A DNA stretch of 64,000 bases from Paenibacillus senegalimassiliensis (GTDB lineage Bacteria; Bacillota; Bacilli; Paenibacillales; Paenibacillaceae). The notes below the pieces were generated by a model that worked only from the letters and a program-made list of their open reading frames with translations, ran no database searches and was not told where the DNA came from. This document shows, piece after piece, positions 25,271 to 35,100 of the stretch (positions within the stretch are counted from its first letter, which is position 1; the number at the start of each line of letters is the position of its first letter). The stretch covers positions 419,368 through 483,367 of the forward strand of contig NZ_LN909045.1 of NCBI RefSeq assembly GCF_001486585.1, read 5' to 3'. A program made the position numbers and the translations under genes.

Positions 25271-26035
25271 ATGCTTACAATCGATTTGTCGGGGAAAATA
25301 GCTCTGATTACCGGGGCAACGGGCCAGTTAGGACGAGTAATGACCCGCACGTTGGCCGCTTGCGGAGCGAAGGTCGTCATTCATTTTATGAGTAATGAAG
25401 CCAAGGCTCAGGAATTGCTACAGGAAGTGGAACAGTCCGGAGGAACAGGTATGATTGTCCGGGGCGACATCACCAAGGAAGCAGATATTGCGGCGATTCA
25501 GCAGCAGGTTCAGGCCAGATTAGGTAATCCTGATATTGTAGTAGCTAATGCGGTCATTCAATATGGCTGGACTTCCGTTCTGGAACAGCCCGCTGAGGAT
25601 TATGTGAGTCAATTCGAGTCCTGCGTGCTGCAAAGTGTCTTTCTGGCGAAGGCCTTTGTGCCGGGAATGATCGCCAAGAAGCATGGCCGATTCATCGGCA
25701 TTAACACGGAATGTGCCATGCAGAATTTCCCGACCCAGTCCGCCTATGTAGCAGGCAAGCGTGGTATGGACGGGGTATACCGCGTGCTGGCCAAGGAGGT
25801 TGGCGAACATGCGGTGACAGTCAACCAGGTGGCGCCGGGCTGGACAATTGGCGAGCGGGATCGTAGCTTGTCAGAGCGTAATGACGCAGACTATATAGCA
25901 GGCGTACCGCTTAAGCGGCGTGGTGAGGATCAGGAGATTGCCAATATGGTGGCCTACCTGGCATCGGATTTGGCCGCATTTATTACCGGCGCTTACATTC
26001 CGGTCAACGGTGGTCATGTGATGCCCGCTATTTAA
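25271..26035 (+). CDS. SDR family oxidoreductase with Thr in the catalytic Ser position
   Basis: A 254-residue classical-length SDR. The cofactor loop is TGATGQLG, the catalytic Tyr/Lys is YVAGK, and the C-terminus GAYIPVNGG is typical of FabG-like enzymes. Thirteen residues before the Tyr, where Ser is standard, there is Thr (GINTECAMQ), and the mid-domain NNAG motif reads VANAVIQYG. These changes suggest altered chemistry or a specialised substrate. AAAAGGAGG lies 7 bases before ATG 25271 and forms a short self-complementary GGAG/CTCC with the bases just before the start. No neighbour indicates the substrate. Confidence 0.85.
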   Translation: MLTIDLSGKIALITGATGQLGRVMTRTLAACGAKVVIHFMSNEAKAQELLQEVEQSGGTGMIVRGDITKEADIAAIQQQVQARLGNPDIVVANAVIQYGWTSVLEQPAEDYVSQFESCVLQSVFLAKAFVPGMIAKKHGRFIGINTECAMQNFPTQSAYVAGKRGMDGVYRVLAKEVGEHAVTVNQVAPGWTIGERDRSLSERNDADYIAGVPLKRRGEDQEIANMVAYLASDLAAFITGAYIPVNGGHVMPAI

Positions 26036-26058
26036 TAAGTTATTATATGGATACATGG

Positions 26059-26116
26059 AAGCATCTAGCGCAAGGATAAGGTGGAAGCCTTAGGCCTTAC
26101 GCTAGATGCTTTTTGC
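26059..26116 (+). terminator. Terminator after the SDR gene
   Basis: GCATCTAGCG (26061-26070) pairs with CGCTAGATGC (26100-26109) and an inner AAGG/CCTT extends it; TTTTTGC follows. Confidence 0.85.
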
Positions 26117-26159
26117 TGTTGTGCGCTCAATAGAAATGTTAAATATATATTAAAAATTG

Positions 26160-26188
26160 GTGACACAGATCAAATGATAAGCTATAAT
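26160..26188 (+). promoter_or_regulatory. Promoter of the MetNIQ-type operon
   Basis: GTGACA at 26160 (5 of 6), a 17-bp spacer and TATAAT at 26183. The 75-base leader has no S-box or T-box features. Confidence 0.7.
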
Positions 26189-26262
26189 TTACAGGTGTAT
26201 AACATATGTAACAGTGATTTAAAATAAGTAATACAGAATAATGGTTCCTGAGGAAGGAGAAG

Positions 26263-27036
26263 ATGCATATCATCACTTTGGAGCATGTTAGCAAAACCTA
26301 TAACCTGAAGGATGGTGTGCTGGAGGCGGTACAGGATGTGTCTTTGCATATTCCGAAGGGAACCATACACGGCATTATCGGAGTAAGTGGTGCAGGCAAG
26401 TCAACGCTGCTGCGAATGATGAATGGGCTGGAAACTCCCGATCAAGGCCAGGTAACCGTGATGGGACAGACGCTGTCCGGTTTGGATCAGAGTAAGCTAC
26501 GACAGATGCAACGGTCCGTGGGGATGATTTTTCAGCAATTTCACCTGCTTGGCAATCGCACCGTGGGTGGTAATGTGGCAATGCCCCTTGAGCTGTCAGG
26601 CGTTCCCAAACGGCAAAGAGCCGTGCGGGTACAAGAATGCCTGCGGTTTGTAGGTCTTGAGGACAAGGCTGCCCAGTATCCGGCAGGACTGAGTGGAGGC
26701 CAGAAGCAGCGGGTAGCGATTGCTCGCGCATTAGTCAGTAGCCCTCAGCTCCTGCTATGCGATGAACCCACTTCCTCGTTGGACCCGAAGACTACCGCCG
26801 AGATTCTGGAGGTGCTGCTCCATATTCATCGTTCGTTGGGAGTGACTATTGTAATCGTTACCCACGAGATGGACGTAGTACGGAGCATTTGCCGGGAGGT
26901 ATCGGTCATGGAGAAGGGGCGGCTAACCGATGCCTTTGCCTTGAAGCCAGCGGAGCTTGAGCCGGGCGAGCAGCTTCCATTCACCGCTTCTTACCGGGAG
27001 CAATTGCTTGGGAGAACGGAGGGGCGCGATGTTTGA
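26263..27036 (+). CDS. metN: Methionine-type ABC transporter ATP-binding protein, short form
   Basis: A 257-residue ATPase with Walker A GVSGAGKST, Q-loop IFQQFHLLG, signature LSGGQKQR, Walker B LLCDEPTSSLD and the switch His in VTHEMD. It is closest to MetN by sequence and by its MetI/MetQ neighbours, but MetN proteins are usually about 340 residues with a C-terminal regulatory NIL domain; this one ends soon after the ATPase core, so methionine feedback inhibition through that domain is absent. GGAAGGAGAAG precedes the start. Its end overlaps metI by 8 bases. Confidence 0.88.
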   Translation: MHIITLEHVSKTYNLKDGVLEAVQDVSLHIPKGTIHGIIGVSGAGKSTLLRMMNGLETPDQGQVTVMGQTLSGLDQSKLRQMQRSVGMIFQQFHLLGNRTVGGNVAMPLELSGVPKRQRAVRVQECLRFVGLEDKAAQYPAGLSGGQKQRVAIARALVSSPQLLLCDEPTSSLDPKTTAEILEVLLHIHRSLGVTIVIVTHEMDVVRSICREVSVMEKGRLTDAFALKPAELEPGEQLPFTASYREQLLGRTEGRDV

Positions 27037-27709
27037 CTTAGCCTTAATGTGGGAGAGCTTCGTGCAATATCGGTTTCAGATCGGCGAAGCGATCGGCGAG
27101 ACGTTCATTATGGTCGGAATTGCGATGTTGGCTGCGGTGCTGCTGGGACTTCCAACGGGGACATTGCTGTTTCTGACCGGGAAGGGGCAGCTCTATGAGA
27201 ATAAGCTGTGGTCGAATCTGTTAAACGGGTGTGTGAACGTAATTCGCTCGTTCCCGTTTCTGTTGCTGGTGGTGTTCATGATTCCGCTTACCCGGCTGAT
27301 TGTTGGTACAGCGATTGGAACTCTGGCCGCCTCCGTTCCCCTGGCGGTTGTGGCGATAGCCATTTACGCCCGGTTTGTCGAGCAATCGCTGCTGGATGTG
27401 CCACGTGGCGTCATCGAATCGGCCCGCTCCATGGGAGCCTCGCCGCTGCAAATTGTATTAAAATTTCTATATGTGGAAGCTCGCTCCGGCCTGGTGCTGG
27501 GACTCACCTCTTCGACGATCAGCTTCATCTCCTATTCAACGGTGATGGGGGTGGTTGGGGGCGGGGGAGTAGGCGACTTCGCCATCCGTTATGGCTATCA
27601 ACGCTTTGAGACGGAACTGATGACCGCGGTCATTCTCATTATGATTATTCTGGTGCAAGGCATTCAACTTACCGGCAATACGCTGTCCCGATGGCTGGAC
27701 AAACGTTAA
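27029..27709 (+). CDS. metI: Methionine-type ABC transporter permease
   Basis: A 226-residue permease with about five membrane helices. The coupling loop GVIESARSMGASPLQI and the following region SSTISFISYSTVMGVVGGGGVGDFAIRYGYQRF are characteristic of MetI. The start ATG 27029 with ACGGAGGGG upstream gives the normal family length; the frame is open further into metN. Translation is probably coupled to metN. With MetN and MetQ it imports methionine or a related compound. Confidence 0.92.
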   Translation: MFDLALMWESFVQYRFQIGEAIGETFIMVGIAMLAAVLLGLPTGTLLFLTGKGQLYENKLWSNLLNGCVNVIRSFPFLLLVVFMIPLTRLIVGTAIGTLAASVPLAVVAIAIYARFVEQSLLDVPRGVIESARSMGASPLQIVLKFLYVEARSGLVLGLTSSTISFISYSTVMGVVGGGGVGDFAIRYGYQRFETELMTAVILIMIILVQGIQLTGNTLSRWLDKR

Positions 27710-27742
27710 TCCAAACCACAATTTTGAAGGGAGACAAACAAC

Positions 27743-28633
27743 ATGAGAACAGGAAAATGGCTGATCCCGCTACTGGCGATCTTATTGGTGCTTAGCGCTT
27801 GCGGAAATACGAACGGGGGCGCTGAATCAAATGCCAACGTGACTAATAACAACCCGGCCGGAGGGAACACCGGTGTAACTGGTGCAGATGCTGCTGAGCC
27901 AGCCGAGAGCTTGACGACTCTGAAGGTCGCTTCTCTGATCCCCCCGATGACAGACATGCTTGAACTGATCAAGCCGCAGCTTGAGGAAGATGGAGTGGAA
28001 CTGGAGGTTCTTGTCTTGTCCGACAACGTTCAACCTAACGACGCGCTCGCGAATAACGAAGTGGACGCGAACTTCTTCCAGCATGTCCCTTACATGGAGC
28101 AATACAATGACAGTAAAAATACGGAGCTAGTGGCTATTCAACCGGTGTATCATGCGGTGTATGGTGCTTACTCCAAGCGTTATCAATCGATGGAAGATAT
28201 TCCGGATGGAGCTACAGTAGCGATTGCCAGCGACCCGTCCAACTTGGCTCGTTCCCTGATCATGCTGGATCGGGCAGGGATCATCAAGCTGAAGGACAAT
28301 AACAATTTACAAGCTACACAAGCCGATATCGTGGAGAATAATAAGAATTTCAAGTTTGAAGAAGTGGACTTGCTGATGCTGGCCCGGATGCTGGATGATG
28401 CCGATCTCGTACTGATGACTCCGGCCTATGCCAGTCCGGTGGGACTTACTCCCAAGAAGGATGCGCTGTTGACAGAAACGACAGAATCCGCCTTTGCTAT
28501 CACGTTGGTAGCCCGCGAGGACAACAAGGATTCTGAGCCGATTCAGAAGCTGGCGAAGGCTCTTTCCAGTCCGGAAATCAAGCAATTCCTGGAGGATAAT
28601 TACGGAGAAATTGCTCTTCCTGCGTTTGAATAA
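27743..28633 (+). CDS. metQ: MetQ/NlpA-family substrate-binding lipoprotein
   Basis: A 296-residue lipoprotein. The signal peptide ends in the lipobox LSAC (Cys near residue 20), followed by a low-complexity Asn/Gly linker, then the NlpA domain: VLSDNVQPNDALANNEVDANFFQHVPYM is the recognisable MetQ substrate region. It delivers substrate to MetNI from the outer face of the membrane. The family also binds dipeptides or S-compounds, so methionine is likely but not proven. Confidence 0.92.
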   Translation: MRTGKWLIPLLAILLVLSACGNTNGGAESNANVTNNNPAGGNTGVTGADAAEPAESLTTLKVASLIPPMTDMLELIKPQLEEDGVELEVLVLSDNVQPNDALANNEVDANFFQHVPYMEQYNDSKNTELVAIQPVYHAVYGAYSKRYQSMEDIPDGATVAIASDPSNLARSLIMLDRAGIIKLKDNNNLQATQADIVENNKNFKFEEVDLLMLARMLDDADLVLMTPAYASPVGLTPKKDALLTETTESAFAITLVAREDNKDSEPIQKLAKALSSPEIKQFLEDNYGEIALPAFE

Positions 28634-28777
28634 AGGGACTGACTGATTTCCTGTAAATTCATACTTGCCGGAAACGTGCAGCAGGAATATAATTAGTTTG
28701 TGATTTTTGTAACAGAGTCAATTTAATTCATGAGGTATGATAATAACAACTTAAGTAATCACAATTTAAATGAATAT

Positions 28778-28940
28778 GGTCTTCGGGGCAGGGTGAAATT
28801 CCTGACCGGCGGTGAGGCTGCTTGTGCATGAATGACGCAAGGAGCTCAAGCCCGCGACTCGTAATCATCTCTTTGGGATGACTGCGACTGACTTGGTGCG
28901 AATCCAAGGCCGACGGTATAGTCCGGATGAGAGGAGATCA
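28778..28940 (+). ncRNA. FMN riboswitch (RFN element)
   Basis: All conserved blocks of the class are readable in order: TCTTCGGGGCAGGGTGAAATTC, CTGACCGGCGGT, AGCCCGCGA, GGTGCGAATCC, GGCCGACGGTATAGTCCGGATGAGA. It leads into a terminator and then the EamA permease gene, so FMN is expected to shut that gene off. Confidence 0.96.
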
Positions 28941-28994
28941 AACAAGCAAAGTTTGAACAGGGAGCCGTGTGCTCCTGACAGGCTTATTTGGTCA

Positions 28995-29033
28995 GCCCCC
29001 GCAAGCCCAGCAATGGTGCTACGGGGGTTTTCT
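28995..29033 (+). terminator. Expression-platform terminator of the FMN riboswitch
   Basis: CCCCCG (28996-29001) pairs with CGGGGG (29022-29027), then TTTTCT. It lies 35 bases before the permease start. Confidence 0.75.
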
Positions 29034-29067
29034 GCGTAGACCCCATATTCAAGAAGGGGATAGTATT

Positions 29068-30123
29068 ATGAAAAAGGCAAATATTAGTGGCATCGGTCAG
29101 GCTAGTACAGCAAATGTTGGCTTGCAGGCCAGTGGGAGTACGGCGGCTCTGCCTGGTGCGGTCGGTGCAGGCCAACGTACCTCGCTACAAGCGACTACCG
29201 AGCGCAAATCACGGAGTGGATTCTGGTTGGTGGTGCTGGGTGCAGCCCTATGGGGTGTTGATCCGTTGTTCCGCATCATCCTGCTCAAATCGCTTACCTC
29301 GGCCCAGATTGTTCTGATTGAGCATATTATTATCGCTTTGATCGCTCTCCCGGTAGTTTGGAGAAATCGCTCGGATTTGAAGGGAGTAGGCTGGCGGCAA
29401 GGCGGCGCGTTGCTGTTCCTCTCCTGGGGCGGCTCAGGGATTGCCACTATTCTGTTCACCACAGCACTTGCTAGCGGCGATCTCAACGCTGTATTGCTAC
29501 TACAGAAGATGCAACCGTTATTCGCCATTATGCTTGCCAGCTTGTTGCTTAAAGAGAAGTTGCCGCAGCATTTCTTCGGGTTTCTGGTTATTGCGCTGGC
29601 TGGCACGTATCTACTCACCTTCGGCTTTACAATGCCGATCGGTCACCTGAGTGACTTTGTGCAGGTCGGTAGCTTGTTGTCGCTGGGTGCCGCAGCCTTG
29701 TGGGGCGGCTCTACGGTCATGGGTAGACTTATGGTAGGCCATATGAAATATGAAACAGTGACCTCACTACGCTTTGTTCTGGCGTTGCCCCTGCTACTGG
29801 CGATTACCTGGAACGAAGGAGCCGCATGGAATTTGCCGCAGGGCACCTCACAAATGGCCGCGTTGTCGCTCAATATGCTGGGGCAGGCGCTGTTACCTGG
29901 CTTGCTGAGCTTGCTTGTCTACTATAAAGGTCTGACTACGACCAAGGCCTCGGTTGCTACGCTTGCTGAGCTGAGCTTCCCGATGGTCGGCGTATTGGTT
30001 AACTGGGTGGCCTTCCAGCAGATGATTACGGTCGCTCAGGCTATCGGCTTCGTGTTGATCTGGGGAACGTTGTTCCTGATCTCGCGTCAGAGTAGTCCGG
30101 CGGAGCTAACGGCAGAGCGTTGA
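29068..30123 (+). CDS. EamA/DMT permease under FMN riboswitch, probable riboflavin transporter
   Basis: A 351-residue drug/metabolite-type transporter. After a polar N-terminal stretch of about 50 residues, ten hydrophobic helices form two EamA repeats (about 55-185 and 200-335; GAALWGVDPL opens the first and GAAALWGGSTVMG the second). FMN-riboswitch control strongly points to flavin import, because the known targets are riboflavin synthesis and uptake, and ImpX/RibN-like uptake proteins belong to this fold class. The frame continues upstream into the riboswitch terminator; ATG 29068 with AGAAGGGGA is the true start. Transport of riboflavin is inference from control. Confidence 0.88.
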   Translation: MKKANISGIGQASTANVGLQASGSTAALPGAVGAGQRTSLQATTERKSRSGFWLVVLGAALWGVDPLFRIILLKSLTSAQIVLIEHIIIALIALPVVWRNRSDLKGVGWRQGGALLFLSWGGSGIATILFTTALASGDLNAVLLLQKMQPLFAIMLASLLLKEKLPQHFFGFLVIALAGTYLLTFGFTMPIGHLSDFVQVGSLLSLGAAALWGGSTVMGRLMVGHMKYETVTSLRFVLALPLLLAITWNEGAAWNLPQGTSQMAALSLNMLGQALLPGLLSLLVYYKGLTTTKASVATLAELSFPMVGVLVNWVAFQQMITVAQAIGFVLIWGTLFLISRQSSPAELTAER

Positions 30124-30156
30124 ACGGAAGAACTCGCTACTTTGAGATAAAATTAG

Positions 30157-30203
30157 AAGGCCTATCAGGTTTGCCAGATGGCAAGCACTGATAGGCCTTT
30201 TGT
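30157..30203 (+). terminator. Terminator after the flavin-linked permease
   Basis: AAGGCCTATCAG pairs with CTGATAGGCCTT, inner GCC/GGC, and TTTTGTT follows. Confidence 0.85.
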
Positions 30204-30357
30204 TATGACATATGATCAAGCCTTAACTTATTGCATAATTTGTGCAGATTTTTAAGGTAGTTTTAATCGCCAAGCGAGGATTATGATAGGAGTAAGATTG
30301 TTACTCGTTCTAGCTGGAAAAAGTCCAGGCTATACATAACGAAAGGTGATGAAGTAA

Positions 30358-32058
30358 TTGGAACCAACAGATGTAAACGCTGACTACTTAACAATTCCAC
30401 AGCAGGGGCGGATGGTGTTCCTAGGCGATAGCATTACGGAGAACGGGACCTATATCCGTGATCTGGAGGCCTTCTTTCTGAAATATATGCTGGAGTATCG
30501 ACTCGAATGGATCAATTTGGGAGTCAGCGGTGAAACGGCGGCGGGAACGAGCGAGGCGGATCATCCTTACCCGCGGCCATGCGTGCATGAGCGGCTGGAA
30601 CGGGCTTTGGCGGAGGCGCGGCCTGACTGTCTGTTCATTGCCTATGGTATGAATGACGGCATTTATCATCCGCTGACGAAAGAGCGCTTCTGTGCCTACC
30701 AGGAAGGGGTGCGGAAGGTGGTGGAACAGTCGCGTGCTGCCGGCACCCGTGTCATTCTAATGACGCCAACCCCATTTGACGTACTTTCCGCCATCGGGAC
30801 ACCTCGGCCGAAGGGAATGGACAATTATTCGTTCGATCTGCCTTATGAGGGTTATGACCTTGTGCTTACCCAATATGGGGAGTGGCTCCAGACTTTTGGA
30901 CGTACTGAGGGGCTAACCGTAGTAGATGTGCACCAGCCGTTGAATGAGTTCATTCGTTCCAAGCGGGAGCAAGACGCCTCCTACCGATATGGAGATGGAG
31001 TCCATCCCGAAGAGGACGGGCATTGGGTAATTGCACGGACGATCCTGAGTAAGGTGTTCCATCTGCAACTGGAACGAGTACCGACATGGGCAACGCAGGG
31101 AGCAGGCAAATTTATCAGCCTGATGAATCAGCGGAGGTCGGCACTGAACGCGGCGTGGAGAGAACATGTGGGTCATACCAACCCTTACAAATTTGAAACT
31201 CCACCCTTGGCCGAAGTATTGCAGCACACCATACAGGCCTTGCCAGAAGTGGAGCGGGCGGCAAGGCTTGAGGGAGGACCGGAGGAAGCGAGTAGCAGTT
31301 TGTGGCATGGGTTCTCCCGTATTGACTGGTATTGGGAGGGGCGTGAATGCACGCTGGTTGCCCCGCATGAGGCCGCACCGGGCAAGCCTTGGGTGTGGAG
31401 GACAGAATTCTTCGGCGGGTTTGCGGACGCAGATATCGAGCTTGTGAAGCAGGGCTGGCATGTAGCGTATTGTCGCCTGAGTGATCTCTACGGTTGCCCC
31501 TATGCTGTTCGGCAGATGGAAGCGTTCCGCGCCGGACTGACAGACCAATGGAGGCTGTCTTCCAAGCCGGTATTGTTCGGGTTTAGCCGTGGGGGCTTGT
31601 ATGCATTGCAGTATGTGGCGGCGTATCCGGAGCGAGTCTCCGCGGTTTACCTGGATGCGCCTGTGGTGGATATTTGCAGTTGGCCTGGCGGATCAGGTAC
31701 AGGTACGGGTGCGCCGGCCGAATGGCGTGAATGCCTGGAGGTATATGGAATTATCGGGCCGGAAGTGGGAGAGCAGGACCTCCGTCAACCGGACATCCTC
31801 CAGCGGGCTGGCGAGGTGACGGAGCGATTGCTAACATTGTTGGCGGCTCCTGCCCAAGCGGGTGTGCCTATCCTGATCGTATCCGGCGATGCGGATCGGG
31901 CGGTGCCCTTTGCCGAGAACGGCGCTATTTTGCAGCACGTTTATTCGTCTCTTGGGGGCAAAGTGAGCACGATCCTGAAGCCGGGTGGAGACCACCATCC
32001 CCATAGTTTGCCTGATGTTGGGCCTATCGTGGAGTTTGTTCTCCAGGAAAAGATTTAA
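30358..32058 (+). CDS. Two-domain esterase: SGNH hydrolase fused to alpha/beta hydrolase
   Basis: A 566-residue protein with two complete hydrolase domains. N-terminal SGNH (about 15-235): S25 in FLGDSITENG, Gly in NLGVSGE, N99 in YGMND, D213 and H216 in DGVHPEEDGH. C-terminal alpha/beta hydrolase (about 320-566): S410 in GFSRGG, an acid in SGDADRAVPF (near 511-513) and H546 in GGDHHPH. No signal peptide is seen, so it acts in the cytoplasm. The start is TTG behind AAAGGTGATG. It may remove acyl groups from imported plant oligosaccharides; this is inference. Both active sites look intact. Confidence 0.88.
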   Translation: MEPTDVNADYLTIPQQGRMVFLGDSITENGTYIRDLEAFFLKYMLEYRLEWINLGVSGETAAGTSEADHPYPRPCVHERLERALAEARPDCLFIAYGMNDGIYHPLTKERFCAYQEGVRKVVEQSRAAGTRVILMTPTPFDVLSAIGTPRPKGMDNYSFDLPYEGYDLVLTQYGEWLQTFGRTEGLTVVDVHQPLNEFIRSKREQDASYRYGDGVHPEEDGHWVIARTILSKVFHLQLERVPTWATQGAGKFISLMNQRRSALNAAWREHVGHTNPYKFETPPLAEVLQHTIQALPEVERAARLEGGPEEASSSLWHGFSRIDWYWEGRECTLVAPHEAAPGKPWVWRTEFFGGFADADIELVKQGWHVAYCRLSDLYGCPYAVRQMEAFRAGLTDQWRLSSKPVLFGFSRGGLYALQYVAAYPERVSAVYLDAPVVDICSWPGGSGTGTGAPAEWRECLEVYGIIGPEVGEQDLRQPDILQRAGEVTERLLTLLAAPAQAGVPILIVSGDADRAVPFAENGAILQHVYSSLGGKVSTILKPGGDHHPHSLPDVGPIVEFVLQEKI

Positions 32059-32154
32059 ATTTTACACAAATCAGCATAAAAAATAGACCTTGCGATAACA
32101 TTCGCCTGTTAAAATTCCCAGGAATGATCTTTGAACATTTGGGGAGGAATCAGG

Positions 32155-35100
32155 TTGAAGAAGAGTCGCAAGGTATTTTCTTTATGGATGGCTGCATCGA
32201 TTGCTGTATCGATGATCGGGCCAGTCGGGGGAGCCGCTGCCGCAGGAACGTCGGAGTTGGCACAGGATGCTGCTGCGGACAAGCTGTCAGCCACTTGGCA
32301 GACCCCTGCATCAGATGCGCTTGGCATCCGTAAAATCGCTTCCTACTCGGTAGGGACCTCCAGCGAGGACGGCGGCGTAGCGGAGATTGTCCGTTACAAT
32401 GAGGATAACGGGAAGTTTTATTTGATTAATGGTTCATCTGAGCCGGCTAGCATCGACATCGTTCCGCTCAAGGCATCGGGAGAGCTTACTAAAGAGTCAA
32501 CAATCAACGTCCAGGCTTTGGCTGAACAAGCTTCAGGGTTCACATTTGGCGACTTGACGAGCATTGATATTAACACGGTGACCCAGCAAATCGCGGTTGC
32601 GGTGCAGGAAGCCGATGCGAATAAGACGGGTAAAATCCTGCTTCTGGATTATGCTGGTAAGCTGGTGAAGGAATATCCGACTGGCGTTCAGCCCGATATG
32701 GTTAAGTTCACGTCGGATGGTCGCTATATCCTGACTGCTGACGAGGGTGAACCACGTGTGGAGGGCATTGACCCTGAGGGTAGTGTTACCGTAGTGGATA
32801 CCAAGGAAAACCAGGTTAAGCATGTGAAATTTGATAACCCTGCCGTGATCGACGACAAAGTGCATATTCGTGGAACGGCTAATGGGGACGGCATCATTAC
32901 GGGGAGCGGCTCGAAGGCTGACGCCGTGACTGATCTGGAGCCAGAGTATATTGCCCTGTCGGGTGACGAGAAGACAGCTTACGTGTCTCTGCAGGAGAAC
33001 AATGCCATTGCCGCTATCGACATTGCTGCGGGCAAAGTCATTTCGGTGAAGGGACTGGGCTTCAAAGATTTGAGCGATCCAAGGAACTCTCTGGACTTAG
33101 TGGAGGACGGGGAGATTCGTTTGGAGAATGTGCCGTTTCTCGGCATGTACATGCCGGATGGCATTGATGCTTATACGATAGACGGGAAGACGTATCTCTT
33201 TACTGCTAATGAAGGGGATGCCACGGAATGGGATGGCCGTGTTGGGGTAACGAAGCTTAAAGACTTGGCAGGGCTTAACCCTGAATCCAAGGCAGGCCAG
33301 TTCCTGAAGGACAGTGGGGATACCTATGATGATGTAGAGGTAGCTACAGATATGGGTCCGGATGGCGTTTACATGTACGGCGCCCGTTCCTTCTCCATCT
33401 GGAATGCCGATGACATGAAGCAGGTCTATGACAGTGGCAATGAGTTCGAGAAGATTACATCCGAACGTCTGCCAGATGTCTTCAATTCCAATCATAGCAA
33501 GGTAAATAAGGACAAACGGAGCCCTAAGAAGGGACCTGAACCTGAATATATTACGGTAGGCGAGGTAGATGGCAAGCTTTATGCCTTCACGGGCCTGGAG
33601 CGCATTGGGGGCGTAATGGCCTATGATGTGACTAATCCGGAGAAGCCTCAATTTGCTGCCTACCTGAATCCACGGGACTTTACGAAGAAGCTGGATACCG
33701 ACACAGGACCGGAAGGTCTGGAGTTCATTCCTGCTGAGGCAAGCCCGACGAACCGTCCATTGCTGCTTGTAGCCAACGAGGTAAGCGGTACGGTAGCGGT
33801 ATTGGAGTTAGGTGCTCCCAAGGCGCAACAGCCCGCTTCCGGAGAGACCTGGAAGCTTACAGTTATGCACACCAATGATACCCATGCCCATTTGGCAGAG
33901 GTAGCGAGAAGAGCCACGCTGGTGAAGCAGATTCGTGCAGAGGAAAAGGATAGCTTGCTGCTGGATGCCGGGGACGTGTTCTCGGGAGACTTGTATTTTA
34001 CCAAATGGTTTGGCTTGGCCGACCTGTCCTTCATGAACATGATGGGTTATGACGCAATGACCTTCGGGAATCACGAATTTGATCAAGGCACTGGCGCACT
34101 GGCTGAGTTTGTCAAGAACGCCCAGTTCCCGCTGGTAAGTTCAAATATTGATTTCAGTACGAATCAGGATATGCTGCCATTGCTGAAATCGCCAACCACC
34201 CTGGATGCCACCGCATCGAAGACAACGGCACAAGCGGGTGTCTATCCATACGTGGTACTTGACGTGAACGGTCATCAAGTAGGCGTATTTGGCTTAACTA
34301 CGGAAGACACGGCTGAGACATCTGGTGGTGGCAAGGCCGTAAAATTCAATGATGCCACGGCATCGGCTGCTGCAACGGTTGCTGCGATGGAGAAGGAAGG
34401 GCTGAACATCATTATCGCTCTGTCCCATCTCGGCTATGCTCGGGATCAGAAGCTGGCCCTGGACGTTGAGGGCATTGATCTGATCGTAGGCGGTCACACT
34501 CATACCAAGCTGGATGCTCCGGAGATTGTGGTGGATGATGTGCATGGTACGCCGACGGCGATCGTGCAAGCCAATGAGTGGGGTAAATTCCTGGGTCGTG
34601 TAGATGTCGTATTCGATAGTGAAGGGGTCGTATTGACAGGACCTGGGCAAACGACAGGACATCTGATTGCTGTAGATCCGGAGCAAGTCGCTGAAGATGC
34701 CAAGGCCAAGGAAGTGCTCGCTCCTTACAACGAAGAACTGGAAGAGATGAAGAAGCAGCCGGTAGGCCAAGCTGCTGTCGTGCTGGATGGCGTGCGTGAA
34801 AACGTACGTTCTAAGGAGACGAATCTGGGTAACCTGATTGCCGATGGGATGCTGGAGAAGGCCCGTCAATTGAAGGAAGCGGATGTAGCGCTCATGAACG
34901 GAGGCGGTATTCGTGCCGCCATCGATGAGGGCGAGATTACGATGGGTGAATTACGTACGGTGATGCCTTTTGGTAACACATTGTTCGTGCTTGACGTGAC
35001 TGGCCAACAGCTTAAGAATGGGCTGGAAAATGGGATCAGTGGCGCCAAGTCGGATGATTTGCCAGGGAAATTCCCGCAAATCGCGGGTATGACCTTCAAG

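Noticed and set aside
26117..26262. S-box or T-box leader before the MetNIQ-type operon
   Set aside because: The leader after the promoter is only about 75 bases, with none of the conserved blocks of either element.
33097..33651. 184-codon minus-strand frame, and a 191-codon one at 34294-34869
   Set aside because: Both lie inside the well-supported nucleotidase gene and have no recognisable protein features.
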